Position numbers and translations under genes: made by a program
The notes under the pieces: generated by a model
The model's input: only the letters and a program-made list of their open reading frames with translations
The model's database searches: none
Told to the model about the DNA's origin: nothing
Assembly: GCF_910578445.1 (NCBI RefSeq)
Contig: NZ_CAJTQC010000004.1
Coordinates: forward strand, 1 to 64,000
Source of the DNA: an uncultured Duncaniella sp.
GTDB lineage: Bacteria; Bacteroidota; Bacteroidia; Bacteroidales; Muribaculaceae
DNA length: 64,000 nucleotides
Reading direction: 5' to 3'
Shown here: positions 1 to 7,964 of the stretch, in pieces
How positions within the stretch are numbered: position 1 is the stretch's first letter
Layout of the letters: each line of letters begins with the position of its first letter

Positions 1-26
1 GCTCATATCCAATTGGTAATCGAACG

Positions 27-34
27 CAAAGTTA
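27..34 (-). promoter_or_regulatory. Putative leftward -7 promoter element
   Basis: On the minus strand this is TAACTTTG, which fits the Bacteroidota -7 consensus TAnnTTTG. It would start a transcript near base 21, reading out of the window to the left. No coding region can be confirmed in bases 1-250 on either strand, so the gene it serves lies outside. No convincing -33 TTTG is present at the right distance. Confidence 0.35.
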
Positions 35-106
35 ATTGATTACTCTGAGGTATGAGTAGACAAATCATTGCCAAATGACGACAAATCAGTTTGTTATACT
101 GAAAAA

Positions 107-179
107 CCTAACAATTTGAGGTTTGCCGATTTTTCTGTTAGGTTTTTGTTAGGCAACTCTGTCTAACAATGGCCTAACA
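107..179. repeat. Phased heptamer repeats (CCTAACA) in dyad array
   Basis: The heptamer CCTAACA, or its complement TGTTAGG, occurs five times: 107-113 (+), 136-142 (-), 147-153 (-), 162-168 (+, one mismatch) and 173-179 (+). The two minus copies are 11 bp apart and so are the last two plus copies. The four together form a dyad centred near 157.5. A separate direct repeat, GACAAATCA, lies at 59-67 and 80-88, 21 bp apart. Spacing by whole helical turns suggests cooperative protein binding, for example by a tyrosine recombinase or a regulator. The array is about 80 bp from the 3' end of tRNA-Ser, a common integration target, but no integrase gene is visible here. Confidence 0.6.
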
Positions 180-210
180 GTGTCAAATCTTGGCATTGCA
201 TCCAAAAGAA

Positions 211-243
211 AATCCCCTGTAAATCAAGGATTTACAGGGGATT
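211..243 (-). terminator. Intrinsic terminator after tRNA-Ser
   Basis: Two perfect 15-bp arms (211-225 and 229-243) around a 3-nt loop form a strong hairpin. On the minus strand it is followed by a T-rich tail (TTTTCTTTT). It begins about 15 nt downstream of the tRNA-Ser 3' end, as expected for the terminator of that transcript. Confidence 0.75.
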
Positions 244-257
244 GGGATTGTTCCAAG

Positions 258-342
258 CGGAGAGAGAGGGATTCGAACCCCCGGAGGTGTGACCCTCAAC
301 GGTTTTCAAGACCGCCGCAATCGACCACTCTGCCATCTCTCC
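258..342 (-). tRNA. tRNA-Ser (anticodon UGA)
   Basis: The minus strand folds as a class II tRNA. The acceptor stem GGAGAGA pairs with TCTCTCC, the anticodon loop is CTTGAAA with anticodon TGA, there is a long variable arm, and the T-arm carries GGTTCGAATCC. The discriminator base is G at 258, and CCA is not encoded. A promoter lies upstream at 417-448 and a terminator downstream at 211-243. Confidence 0.95.
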
Positions 343-416
343 TTTTCGTCTTAAAGATTCTTAAGCCGATGTCCTCGCTTGGTCATCTTTAGTGGCTTAT
401 TTCCTTTTGACGTGTG

Positions 417-448
417 CAAAGTTATAGCGTTTTTTTGAACTGTGCAAA
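417..448 (-). promoter_or_regulatory. Promoter of tRNA-Ser
   Basis: On the minus strand the -7 element TAACTTTG (417-424) is preceded after 20 nt by the -33 motif TTTG (445-448). This is the canonical Bacteroidota primary-sigma spacing. The predicted start near 411 gives a leader of about 70 nt before the tRNA. Confidence 0.6.
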
Positions 449-557
449 TTATTTCGCAACTTTTTCTGCCGTCCCGACAATATTGCGTTTATTTATCTCA
501 TAACAAATTGTTAACCAATTAAATATATAATTGTTAAAATATATTAACAAAATTCAA

Positions 558-1688
558 TCACCTATCTTTATTCTCAGCGGTTTTTTGAATTTGCCTTGCA
601 GCAGATTTATTATTCTGTGTATCGCTGTCTCGTCCGATGACATATTCACCATAATAAGAGATAATGAGGGTGGTAAGCGGAAGTGCTATAATCATACCTA
701 TCAATCCAAGCAATGTCCCCCACACCGATAATGACAACAATATTATTGCAGGATTAAGCCCCATCGCCTTACCCATGATTTTCGGAGTAAGCATATAATC
801 GCATATCGTCTGGCTTATGGCATAGACAAGCAGACATTTGCCAAACTCAGTCCAAAAAGTCACTTCTCCGCCCATAGAAGAGATGAGGCACACAAAAGCT
901 ACGGGAATAACGGTGATGTACTGAAAATATGGAATCATATACAGAATCCCGACAAGGATTCCCAGAACAATGGCCAAAGGGATGCCCACTATGGAAAAAC
1001 CGATACAATAGAACACGGCCGCACAGAGAGCCAACACTGCCTGCCCTCGGAAGTATCTGTTCATACTGTTCTTAATATCCGTTCCGACCTTATTGGCTAT
1101 CGGGCGATATTTAGGAGGAATTATCATCGAAAAGCCCCTCATCAACTGCCGGTAGTCAAGGAGAATAAAAATCACATAGATAAACGTCAGAAACCACTCC
1201 AATGTGTGCAGCAGAAAGCTTATCGAAGCTGAAATCAGCGAAGTACCCTTGGAAATCAGATTCTCGAAACGCTGATTTTCGAGCAGGCTCTGCATCGTCG
1301 CCTCGTCGAAACGCCCTACAAGATAGTCGTGGATATTCTTCGGAAGCAACGGAATCGGATCGCCGCGCTTCGCATAGTCATTAATCAGAGTACCCATATG
1401 ATGAATCTCTTTCACTATTGAAGGCACAAACAGATAAGCCAGCCCGAATATGACGCCACCAACCGTAATCAATGTCACGAATATCGCCACTATGCGCCAA
1501 CGGATGTGCAACCGGGTCATACAGAATTCGACAATCGGTTGCAGGATATATGAAATCAGGCATGCCAGAAAGAATGGCAACAAGACATTACGCAAAATAT
1601 CTACGAGCCATATTATACCGGCAATGACAAGTGCTGCAAACAGGAAGCGCATCACCCGGTCAAATGTAATTGGACGTGAGGTCGACAT
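558..1688 (-). CDS. AI-2E family transporter (PerM/YdiK-like membrane protein)
   Basis: This 376-residue inner-membrane protein has a hydrophobic N-terminal segment (about residues 11-65), a soluble stretch around 85-145, and a C-terminal bundle of helices (about 155-335) rich in Gly and Pro, including a segment reading YMIPYFQY. That is the layout of the AI-2E transporter superfamily, whose members export small molecules or act as ion antiporters. The substrate here cannot be told; the family name does not prove autoinducer transport. The tail after residue 345 is polar and charged. The gene stands alone, and the facing gene is a sigma-54 export operon with more than 200 bp of regulatory DNA between them. 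Confidence 0.85.
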   Translation of the reverse strand: MSTSRPITFDRVMRFLFAALVIAGIIWLVDILRNVLLPFFLACLISYILQPIVEFCMTRLHIRWRIVAIFVTLITVGGVIFGLAYLFVPSIVKEIHHMGTLINDYAKRGDPIPLLPKNIHDYLVGRFDEATMQSLLENQRFENLISKGTSLISASISFLLHTLEWFLTFIYVIFILLDYRQLMRGFSMIIPPKYRPIANKVGTDIKNSMNRYFRGQAVLALCAAVFYCIGFSIVGIPLAIVLGILVGILYMIPYFQYITVIPVAFVCLISSMGGEVTFWTEFGKCLLVYAISQTICDYMLTPKIMGKAMGLNPAIILLSLSVWGTLLGLIGMIIALPLTTLIISYYGEYVIGRDSDTQNNKSAARQIQKTAENKDR

Positions 1689-1789
1689 AAACGTGATGAT
1701 CTTTAAAAGGCGGTTTTAAAATATATAATCCCCAAGAATGCCAAATAGTTTACCATATCGACGGAATTGTAACATGACAATCCGTACAA

Positions 1790-1839
1790 TGTCCGCCCCC
1801 GGTAATGGACAATCGGACAAAACTGTCCGCATTCGGACA
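1790..1839 (+). promoter_or_regulatory. Upstream activating palindromes for the export operon
   Basis: Copies of TGTCCG or its complement (C/T)GGACA occur at 1790-1795, 1806-1811, 1814-1819, 1824-1829 and 1834-1839. The tightest dyad is TGTCCG-CATT-CGGACA (1824-1839), and a wider one spans 1790-1811. They are centred about 55 and 85 bp upstream of the -24 GG of the sigma-54 promoter, where NtrC-family enhancer proteins normally bind. The candidate binding protein is the Fis-type helix-turn-helix of the response regulator at 10939-12288. Confidence 0.65.
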
Positions 1840-1883
1840 GCGCGCGAAACAACAAATAATTATCAATCAACAATTTAATTTTT

Positions 1884-1899
1884 TGGCACGATAAATGCT
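1884..1899 (+). promoter_or_regulatory. Sigma-54 promoter of the export operon
   Basis: The sequence TGGCACG-ATAA-ATGCT matches the sigma-54 consensus TGGCAC-N5-TTGCW. It carries the obligatory GG at 1885-1886 and GC at 1897-1898, separated by exactly 10 nt. Transcription should start near 1910. An ATG at 1905 would then lie at or before the start point, which argues that the first gene begins at 1959. An NtrC-type sigma-54 activator is encoded 3' of the operon. Confidence 0.75.
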
Positions 1900-1958
1900 A
1901 TATTATGAGTCATAACAAACAAAAGTCATTCACACATTATTTCTTACTCACCGAAAAA

Positions 1959-3206
1959 ATGGATAGAGAACTCACCAAAGACGAACGCAAACGAGCACAA
2001 CGCAAAAAACTCCTGCCTTATATAATAGGTGCAGGCGCAGTGGTCATAATTTTTGCCGTCATCATGATTTCGCTCCGCACAAGTGTAAACCGCGACGACC
2101 TACTCGTGTCCACCGTCGACAGCGGCACTATCGAGACCACCGTCACCGGGTCGGGCAGCGTAGTCCCCGCGTTTGAAGAAATCATCAATTCACCAATCAG
2201 CACACGCATCATGGAGGTCTACTGCAAGGCCGGCGACAGCGTCGATGTAGGCACTCCCCTACTCCGCCTTGACCTCCAGAGCACCGAGACCGAGCTCAAC
2301 AAGCTTAAGGACCAGATTGAGATGAAACGCTACGAGCTCGAACAGCAGAAGGTCAACAACTCAACCCGAGTCAGCGATCTCGCTATGCAAGTCAAGGTTA
2401 AAGAGATGAGCGTCAACCGACTCGAAGTCGAACTGCGCAACGAGCGCTATCTCGACAGCCTCGGTTCGGGCACAGGCGACCGTGTGCATCAGGCAGAGCT
2501 TGCCTACAACACCGGACGCCTCGAACTCGAACAGATGCGCCAGCAGCTTGCCAACGAGCATCGCGTAACTGATGCCGGGCTCAATGTCAAGAATCTCGAC
2601 ATCAACATCGCCCGTAAAAGCCTCGGAGAAATGAGCCGCACACTCAGCGACGCGCAAATCCGTGCTCCGCGACGCGCCACACTCACCTTCATCAACGACC
2701 AGATAGGCCAGAAAATCTCCGAAGGTGAAAAGATAGCCATCATCTCCGACCTAAGCCACTTCAAGGTCGACGGCGAACTGGCCGACTCCTACGGCGACCG
2801 CATCCGTGTCGGCTCAAAAGCCGTGGTCCGCATCGGGCGCGAACGCATGCCGGGAATCGTAAGCAACGTCACACCACTTTCACGCAATGGAGTCATTTCA
2901 TTCACCGTACGCCTCGACGACGATGCAAATCAGCGACTGCGTTCCGGTCTGAAAACAGACGTATATATAATGTGTGACGTGATGGAGGATGTGAAACGAA
3001 TCAAAAACGGCTCGTTCTACACCGGCCCGGGCTCTTATGACATGTATGTATTCGACGGCGACGACCGGCTCACGCGACGTACAGTTAAACTCGGCGACAG
3101 CAACTTCGAGTTTGTCGAGGTGGTCAGCGGACTCGAACCCGGCGACCGTGTGGTCATCAGCGACATGAAGCGGTTCAATAATTCCAACACAATCAAAGTG
3201 AAGTGA
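1959..3206 (+). CDS. HlyD/MacA-type periplasmic adaptor subunit
   Basis: This is the membrane-fusion protein that would join the inner-membrane ABC permeases to the TolC homologue of the same operon. It has a basic cytoplasmic start, one membrane anchor (about residues 16-36), a lipoyl-like half containing VYCKAGDSVDVGTPLL, a long coiled-coil hairpin (about 105-215), and beta-barrel and membrane-proximal domains ending in a VVSGLEPGDRVV motif typical of the family. The chosen start, MDRELTK, lies about 50 nt downstream of the predicted sigma-54 start point. An in-frame ATG at 1905 would add 18 residues but overlaps the promoter. The length of 415 residues is normal. The exported substrate is unknown. 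Confidence 0.88.
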   Translation: MDRELTKDERKRAQRKKLLPYIIGAGAVVIIFAVIMISLRTSVNRDDLLVSTVDSGTIETTVTGSGSVVPAFEEIINSPISTRIMEVYCKAGDSVDVGTPLLRLDLQSTETELNKLKDQIEMKRYELEQQKVNNSTRVSDLAMQVKVKEMSVNRLEVELRNERYLDSLGSGTGDRVHQAELAYNTGRLELEQMRQQLANEHRVTDAGLNVKNLDINIARKSLGEMSRTLSDAQIRAPRRATLTFINDQIGQKISEGEKIAIISDLSHFKVDGELADSYGDRIRVGSKAVVRIGRERMPGIVSNVTPLSRNGVISFTVRLDDDANQRLRSGLKTDVYIMCDVMEDVKRIKNGSFYTGPGSYDMYVFDGDDRLTRRTVKLGDSNFEFVEVVSGLEPGDRVVISDMKRFNNSNTIKVK

Positions 3207-3260
3207 CCCTTTCCTTCCAACTCCGAATCATATCACATTCAACCATAAATCCTCACTCCA

Positions 3261-4571
3261 ATGCAGTTAAAATCATCATTGAAACAGCTTCTGGTCGAAT
3301 CCCGCGCAAATCCGGGCTTCACCTCGCTCTATATCGGTGGTGTGGCCTTTGCCGTGGCATTCACCATGATATTCGCCATCATCTACTATGTCCACCTCGC
3401 GCCACTCTATCCTGAATATAACCGCTCGACGACATATTACATCAGCAATCTCACCGTCCGAAACGATAAGACAAATTCTATGGGTCAGTCATCTGTCGGA
3501 CTCCCGTTTATCCGCGAATTTGTTAAAAATTCCGAAAATATCGAATATTCGACAATAGTCTACCAAAAACAAGGCTTCATCCAGCCTCCTGATCAGAGCG
3601 GCGACATCGTTGTCAATATCATTGATACGAATCCTGATTTTTTCAAACTTTACTCCTATGAGTTCGTCGCCGGCCGGCCGTTCAACGAAGCCGAGACCGA
3701 ATCGGCCATCAACAGCATAGTCGTCGACACCTCGGTTGCCAACCGTCTGTTCGGAAGCCCCGAACAAGCCGTAGGCAAAGAGATTTCAATAACCTACAAA
3801 CCATACAGAATCGTCGGAATAGTCCGCGACGGCAATCCGGTGGCCTATCTCTCGTATGCCAACGTATTCTGCCCTTACACAATCCGCACGAAATCAGACA
3901 ACGCCTCATTAAAGGGCGACAAGCGCGACTATCTTGGAGACTACTCCGTGCCCATCAAGTTCAAAGACCGCAGACAGGCCGAAAGATTCCGTGCCGAACT
4001 CACCGAAAAAGTACGGCGCGCCAACGCAGCCGATTCCACAGGCCAGCGGCTTAAAATCCAGAGCGCACCGATAAGCCACACCATGCGCATCCTCTCGCAG
4101 CGCACCAACGGCGATGACCTTTCGATGACTGAATACCTCAAGCCCCTGCTCATCACACTCCTCGTGCTGCTCATCATCCCGGCCATAAACATCAGCGGCA
4201 TGATAGGCGGACAGATGGACCGCCGCCTCGCCGAAATCGGCGTGCGCCGCAGCTTCGGGGCTACACGCGGACACCTCACCCGGCAAGTGATGTTTGAAAA
4301 CCTCATCCTCACTCTTTTCGGTGGCCTTGTCGGATTTATAATCGCATGGCTCATCATTGTGTTCGGGCGCAATATGCTTCTTAAACTCATCATCCCGACA
4401 TGGGAATGTATCGATGCCCCGGCCGAAATCAGCGCCGAGATGATGTTTGCACCGCTCATATTCATCGCAGCCCTGCTCCTCTGCCTCCTGCTCAACCTCC
4501 TCTCGGCCTACATCCCGGTACGTCTGTCGCTCCGCCGCCCCATAATCTCATCCCTTAACTCAAAACGCTGA
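3261..4571 (+). CDS. ABC transporter permease, FtsX/MacB type (pair 1, first)
   Basis: This 436-residue protein has one N-terminal membrane helix (about 26-46), a large periplasmic MacB-like core (about 47-285), and three C-terminal helices with the conserved cytoplasmic turn EIGVRRSFGATRGHL after the second helix. This is the MacB topology without a fused ATPase, so it needs the separate ATPase at 5967-6638. It is followed after 9 bp by a second permease. The same two-permease arrangement recurs at 6671-9221, so the locus encodes two related permease pairs. Permeases of this fold act as mechanotransmitters that drive efflux through adaptor and TolC rather than as classical pores. Confidence 0.87.
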   Translation: MQLKSSLKQLLVESRANPGFTSLYIGGVAFAVAFTMIFAIIYYVHLAPLYPEYNRSTTYYISNLTVRNDKTNSMGQSSVGLPFIREFVKNSENIEYSTIVYQKQGFIQPPDQSGDIVVNIIDTNPDFFKLYSYEFVAGRPFNEAETESAINSIVVDTSVANRLFGSPEQAVGKEISITYKPYRIVGIVRDGNPVAYLSYANVFCPYTIRTKSDNASLKGDKRDYLGDYSVPIKFKDRRQAERFRAELTEKVRRANAADSTGQRLKIQSAPISHTMRILSQRTNGDDLSMTEYLKPLLITLLVLLIIPAINISGMIGGQMDRRLAEIGVRRSFGATRGHLTRQVMFENLILTLFGGLVGFIIAWLIIVFGRNMLLKLIIPTWECIDAPAEISAEMMFAPLIFIAALLLCLLLNLLSAYIPVRLSLRRPIISSLNSKR

Positions 4572-4580
4572 TTATCCGCC

Positions 4581-5912
4581 ATGCTAAAACTGATTTATAA
4601 AAACATACTCGCCCGTCGCGGACGCTACTGCTGGATATTCATCGAGCTTTGCCTCGTCGCGCTCATATCATGGACGGTGCTCGACGAAGTCGTAGTCGAT
4701 ACATATAAAAAGGTTATCCCGACAGGCTACGACCTCGACCGCCTCGTGACCTTCCGCCTCGCGCAGAAGCCTGACACCGACGAAAACGCGGAAACCGAAA
4801 ACCTTGATGCCGACCGGAAAGGCGAGATTGCCCTTGGTCACATCAACCGCATCCTCGACCGTGTGCGTTCCGACGCGCGTGTCGAATCCGCTACATTCGT
4901 CAACGACCTGTCACCTCTGAGCGGATCAATCAATGTCAATTCCATTCCATCGGGGCGTGAGGACGACTCCGGCTACTATTTCATAGTTCAGTTCTGGCCG
5001 GGAACCGATTTCTTCAAGACATTCGGCATCACTGATGCCAATACCGGCAAAGTCTATGAAGAGACCTCCATGTCGGGCCGCGACCTGATTATCTCCAAAA
5101 GCATCGCCGACTACCTCTTCCCCGGCGAAAACGCCGTCGGCCGCTTCCTCGAAGAGAATGACAAGGACCATAACCCGGAAAAATTCAGTGGAATCGTCGG
5201 TGTGGTCAACGATGTCATCTACCGCCCGGATTTAGCCATTACACCTATTACATATAAGACCCGTAAAATACGCGACATTATCCGCAACGGTGGCATTACA
5301 ACCATCAAGCCTGTCATGCGCCTCAAGCCGGGAGTCGATGTCAACCGATTCATAGAGGATTTTTCTCCGGTAGTCGCCAAGGAACTCCGTTCAGGCGACA
5401 TATATTCCCACTCTTTGCGGAGCTTTAAAGAGATGAACGATACAATGTCGCGCGACATGAACAATCAGGATTTCATCTCCATGTCAGTCGCACTGTTCTT
5501 CTTTGTCAACATCCTTCTCTGCATGGTAGGCACATTCTACCTTCAGACCCGCAAACGCAGCGAGGAAACCGGTGTCATGCGCACCTTCGGCGCTTCACGC
5601 GGATTCATCGTGCGCGAAATGCTTGGCGAAGGGGTCATCATCACAACCTTGGCGTGGATTTTAGGTTGTGGCCTCTACTGGCTATATATCAAGGACGAAG
5701 GGCTTGAGCAGCTTGCCTATTCATTTGGCGATGCACCGTCGGCCATCATGCTGCAGATGACGCCGACATGGATTGATGATTTCACAATTCACTTCGCAAT
5801 CGTCTCCCTCATCATCTACGCTATCATGCTCGTCTGCGTCCTCCTCGGCATCTATATCCCGGCCCGCAAAATCGCCCTGATCAACCCGGTAGACGCACTC
5901 CGGGATGAATAA
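4581..5912 (+). CDS. ABC transporter permease, FtsX/MacB type (pair 1, second)
   Basis: This 443-residue partner of the preceding permease has the same layout: an N-terminal helix starting around residue 15, a periplasmic core, and three C-terminal helices with the turn ETGVMRTFGASRGFI. It ends in the family-typical basic, proline-containing tail (IPARKIALINPVDALRDE). The 9-bp gap to the gene before it suggests translational coupling. Its periplasmic domain is clearly diverged from its neighbour's, so the two probably form a heterodimer (inference). Confidence 0.87.
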   Translation: MLKLIYKNILARRGRYCWIFIELCLVALISWTVLDEVVVDTYKKVIPTGYDLDRLVTFRLAQKPDTDENAETENLDADRKGEIALGHINRILDRVRSDARVESATFVNDLSPLSGSINVNSIPSGREDDSGYYFIVQFWPGTDFFKTFGITDANTGKVYEETSMSGRDLIISKSIADYLFPGENAVGRFLEENDKDHNPEKFSGIVGVVNDVIYRPDLAITPITYKTRKIRDIIRNGGITTIKPVMRLKPGVDVNRFIEDFSPVVAKELRSGDIYSHSLRSFKEMNDTMSRDMNNQDFISMSVALFFFVNILLCMVGTFYLQTRKRSEETGVMRTFGASRGFIVREMLGEGVIITTLAWILGCGLYWLYIKDEGLEQLAYSFGDAPSAIMLQMTPTWIDDFTIHFAIVSLIIYAIMLVCVLLGIYIPARKIALINPVDALRDE

Positions 5913-5966
5913 TTAAAACACCTGTCAAACCATACGAATCAAACAACAAATAAAATAGCATAAACC

Positions 5967-6638
5967 ATGGCAATCATTGAATTAAAAGGTATCAACAAGA
6001 TATACCGCACCGACGAAATCGAAACTCTCGCACTGGAAAACGTAAATATCGCCATCGAAAAAGGTGAATTCGTCAGCGTCATGGGCCCGTCGGGCTGTGG
6101 AAAGTCAACACTACTCAACATCGTCGGCCTCCTCGACACCCCCACCAGCGGTACTGTCAGCATCGACGGGACAGCCCTCGGCAAGATGAGCGACAGTCGC
6201 CTCGCAGCCTTCCGCAACGCAAAACTCGGCTTCGTGTTCCAGAGTTTCCACCTAATCAATTCGCTCAACGTTCTCGACAACGTCGAACTCCCCCTTATCT
6301 ACCGCTCCATGAGCGCATCCGAACGCTCCCGCCGTGTCCGCGAAGTGCTCGACCGCGTGGGTCTGAGCCACCGTATGCGCCACATGCCCTCACAGCTCTC
6401 CGGCGGTCAGTGCCAGCGTGTAGCCATCGCCCGAGCCATTGTCGGAAATCCCGAAATCATCCTTGCTGACGAACCGACCGGTAACCTTGACTCAAAAATG
6501 GGCGCTGAAGTCATGGACCTCCTCCACTCGCTCAACAAAGATGACGGACGCACTATCATGATGGTGACCCACAATGAGGAGCAGGCAAAACTCACCGACC
6601 GCATCATCCGCTTCTTCGACGGCCGTCAGGTCATGTAA
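5967..6638 (+). CDS. ABC transporter ATP-binding protein (LolD/MacB type)
   Basis: This 223-residue ATPase has every catalytic motif: Walker A GPSGCGKST (residues 40-48), a Q-loop in FVFQSFHLI, signature LSGGQ, Walker B with ADEPTGNLD, and the switch histidine in MMVTHNEEQA. It belongs to the LolD/MacB/FtsE subgroup that works with FtsX-like permeases. It is the only ATPase of the operon and lies between the two permease pairs, so it probably powers both. Confidence 0.93.
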   Translation: MAIIELKGINKIYRTDEIETLALENVNIAIEKGEFVSVMGPSGCGKSTLLNIVGLLDTPTSGTVSIDGTALGKMSDSRLAAFRNAKLGFVFQSFHLINSLNVLDNVELPLIYRSMSASERSRRVREVLDRVGLSHRMRHMPSQLSGGQCQRVAIARAIVGNPEIILADEPTGNLDSKMGAEVMDLLHSLNKDDGRTIMMVTHNEEQAKLTDRIIRFFDGRQVM

Positions 6639-6670
6639 CACCTGCCAACGACATTTCAAAACTACGACAA

Positions 6671-7963
6671 ATGAAAATCAATTATTTCAAGCAGGCATGG
6701 GCCTCGATGCGCCAACAGCCGGTGGTCAGCACCGTCAGCGTCATAGGCACAGCCCTCGCCATATTCCTAATCATGATCGTGGTGATGATTCTCGAAATAG
6801 AAATTGTCCCGTTCGCACCCGAAAGCAACCGCGACCGCTGGCTTGTGCAACGCTTCGGCTCAATTAAACACAAGCAATGGGGCGAAAACGATTCATCAAA
6901 CGGACCGCTCGGCTATAACGCCATCAAGGCTGTGTTCTACGAGATGAAGACTCCTGAAGCCGTCACCGCTTTCGAGGTCCATCCCGAAATAGCGTCCCTC
7001 TCTGTCCCCGGGCAGCCTGCTTTCGGGACAGAGAAACTCGGCGTAGACCACGGATTTTTCGACGTGATGGACTTCACCTTCATCTCCGGCAAGCCCTTCA
7101 CCAAAGCCGACTTCGAGTCAGCCATCCCTATGGCCGTCCTCTCCGAGTCGACAGCGCGACGCCTCTTCGGCTCGACCGATGTCACAGGCCGCGAGTTCAG
7201 CATCAACCATGCCCCCTACCGCGTCAGCGGTGTGGTCAAAGATGTCTCCAACCTTGCCAAACTGGCCTATGCGAATGTATGGATACCATTTACCACCACC
7301 AATACTGCCAAATATTCATGGTGCAGCTACATGGGTGGTCTCAGCGCGGTCATCCTCGCCAAAGACCCGTCTGATTTCCCTGCAATCCGCGAGGAATACA
7401 ACCGTCTATTCGCCAAACTCGGCGACGAAGCCAAGGCTTCGGGATGGGAATTCATCATGCGCGACCGTCCATACACACAGGAAGTCTCCGCCAATACACC
7501 GTGGGCCAACAGTTCGCCTGACATGGATAGAGTCCACCGTTCCCACTTCATTATCTATCTCATACTTCTCCTTGTCCCGGCCGTCAACCTCAGCAGCATG
7601 ACCCACAGCCGTCTGCAGCGCCGACGCGAGGAAATCGGAGTGCGCCGTGCGTTCGGCGCGAAGCGTTCCACCATCGTCACCGACATCTTCATCGAAAACC
7701 TCGTCATCACCATCCTTGCCGGCATTATCGGTCTGATTCTCAGCGTTGTTTTCGCGCTTATCTGGGGAGGCACACTCTTCGCCCCATCCTACGGATCAGG
7801 AGCGCTGACATCGACAGGTGTCGGCATCGGCATGCTCTTCCACTGGTCGACATTCGGCTGGGCCATGCTCTTCTGCTTCATCCTCAATCTTCTCAGTGCG
7901 GGCATACCATCGTGGCAGGCATCGCGCATCAACATCGTCAACGCAATCTCCGGCAAAAGATAA
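6671..7963 (+). CDS. ABC transporter permease, FtsX/MacB type (pair 2, first)
   Basis: This 430-residue protein has an N-terminal helix (about 21-43), a periplasmic MacB-like core, and C-terminal helices with the turn EIGVRRAFGAKRSTI. It resembles the first permease of pair 1 (3261-4571) more than its own partner, in length and in the EIGVRRxFGA motif. This suggests duplication of a whole two-gene unit. The next gene starts 1 bp after its stop codon. Confidence 0.87.
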   Translation: MKINYFKQAWASMRQQPVVSTVSVIGTALAIFLIMIVVMILEIEIVPFAPESNRDRWLVQRFGSIKHKQWGENDSSNGPLGYNAIKAVFYEMKTPEAVTAFEVHPEIASLSVPGQPAFGTEKLGVDHGFFDVMDFTFISGKPFTKADFESAIPMAVLSESTARRLFGSTDVTGREFSINHAPYRVSGVVKDVSNLAKLAYANVWIPFTTTNTAKYSWCSYMGGLSAVILAKDPSDFPAIREEYNRLFAKLGDEAKASGWEFIMRDRPYTQEVSANTPWANSSPDMDRVHRSHFIIYLILLLVPAVNLSSMTHSRLQRRREEIGVRRAFGAKRSTIVTDIFIENLVITILAGIIGLILSVVFALIWGGTLFAPSYGSGALTSTGVGIGMLFHWSTFGWAMLFCFILNLLSAGIPSWQASRINIVNAISGKR

Positions 7964-7964
7964 A

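Noticed and set aside
180..392. 70-codon open frame on the plus strand
   Set aside because: It runs antisense through the tRNA-Ser gene and its terminator hairpin.
3941..4495. 184-codon open frame on the minus strand
   Set aside because: It lies wholly antisense to a permease with clear domain structure and has Arg/Ser-rich shadow composition.
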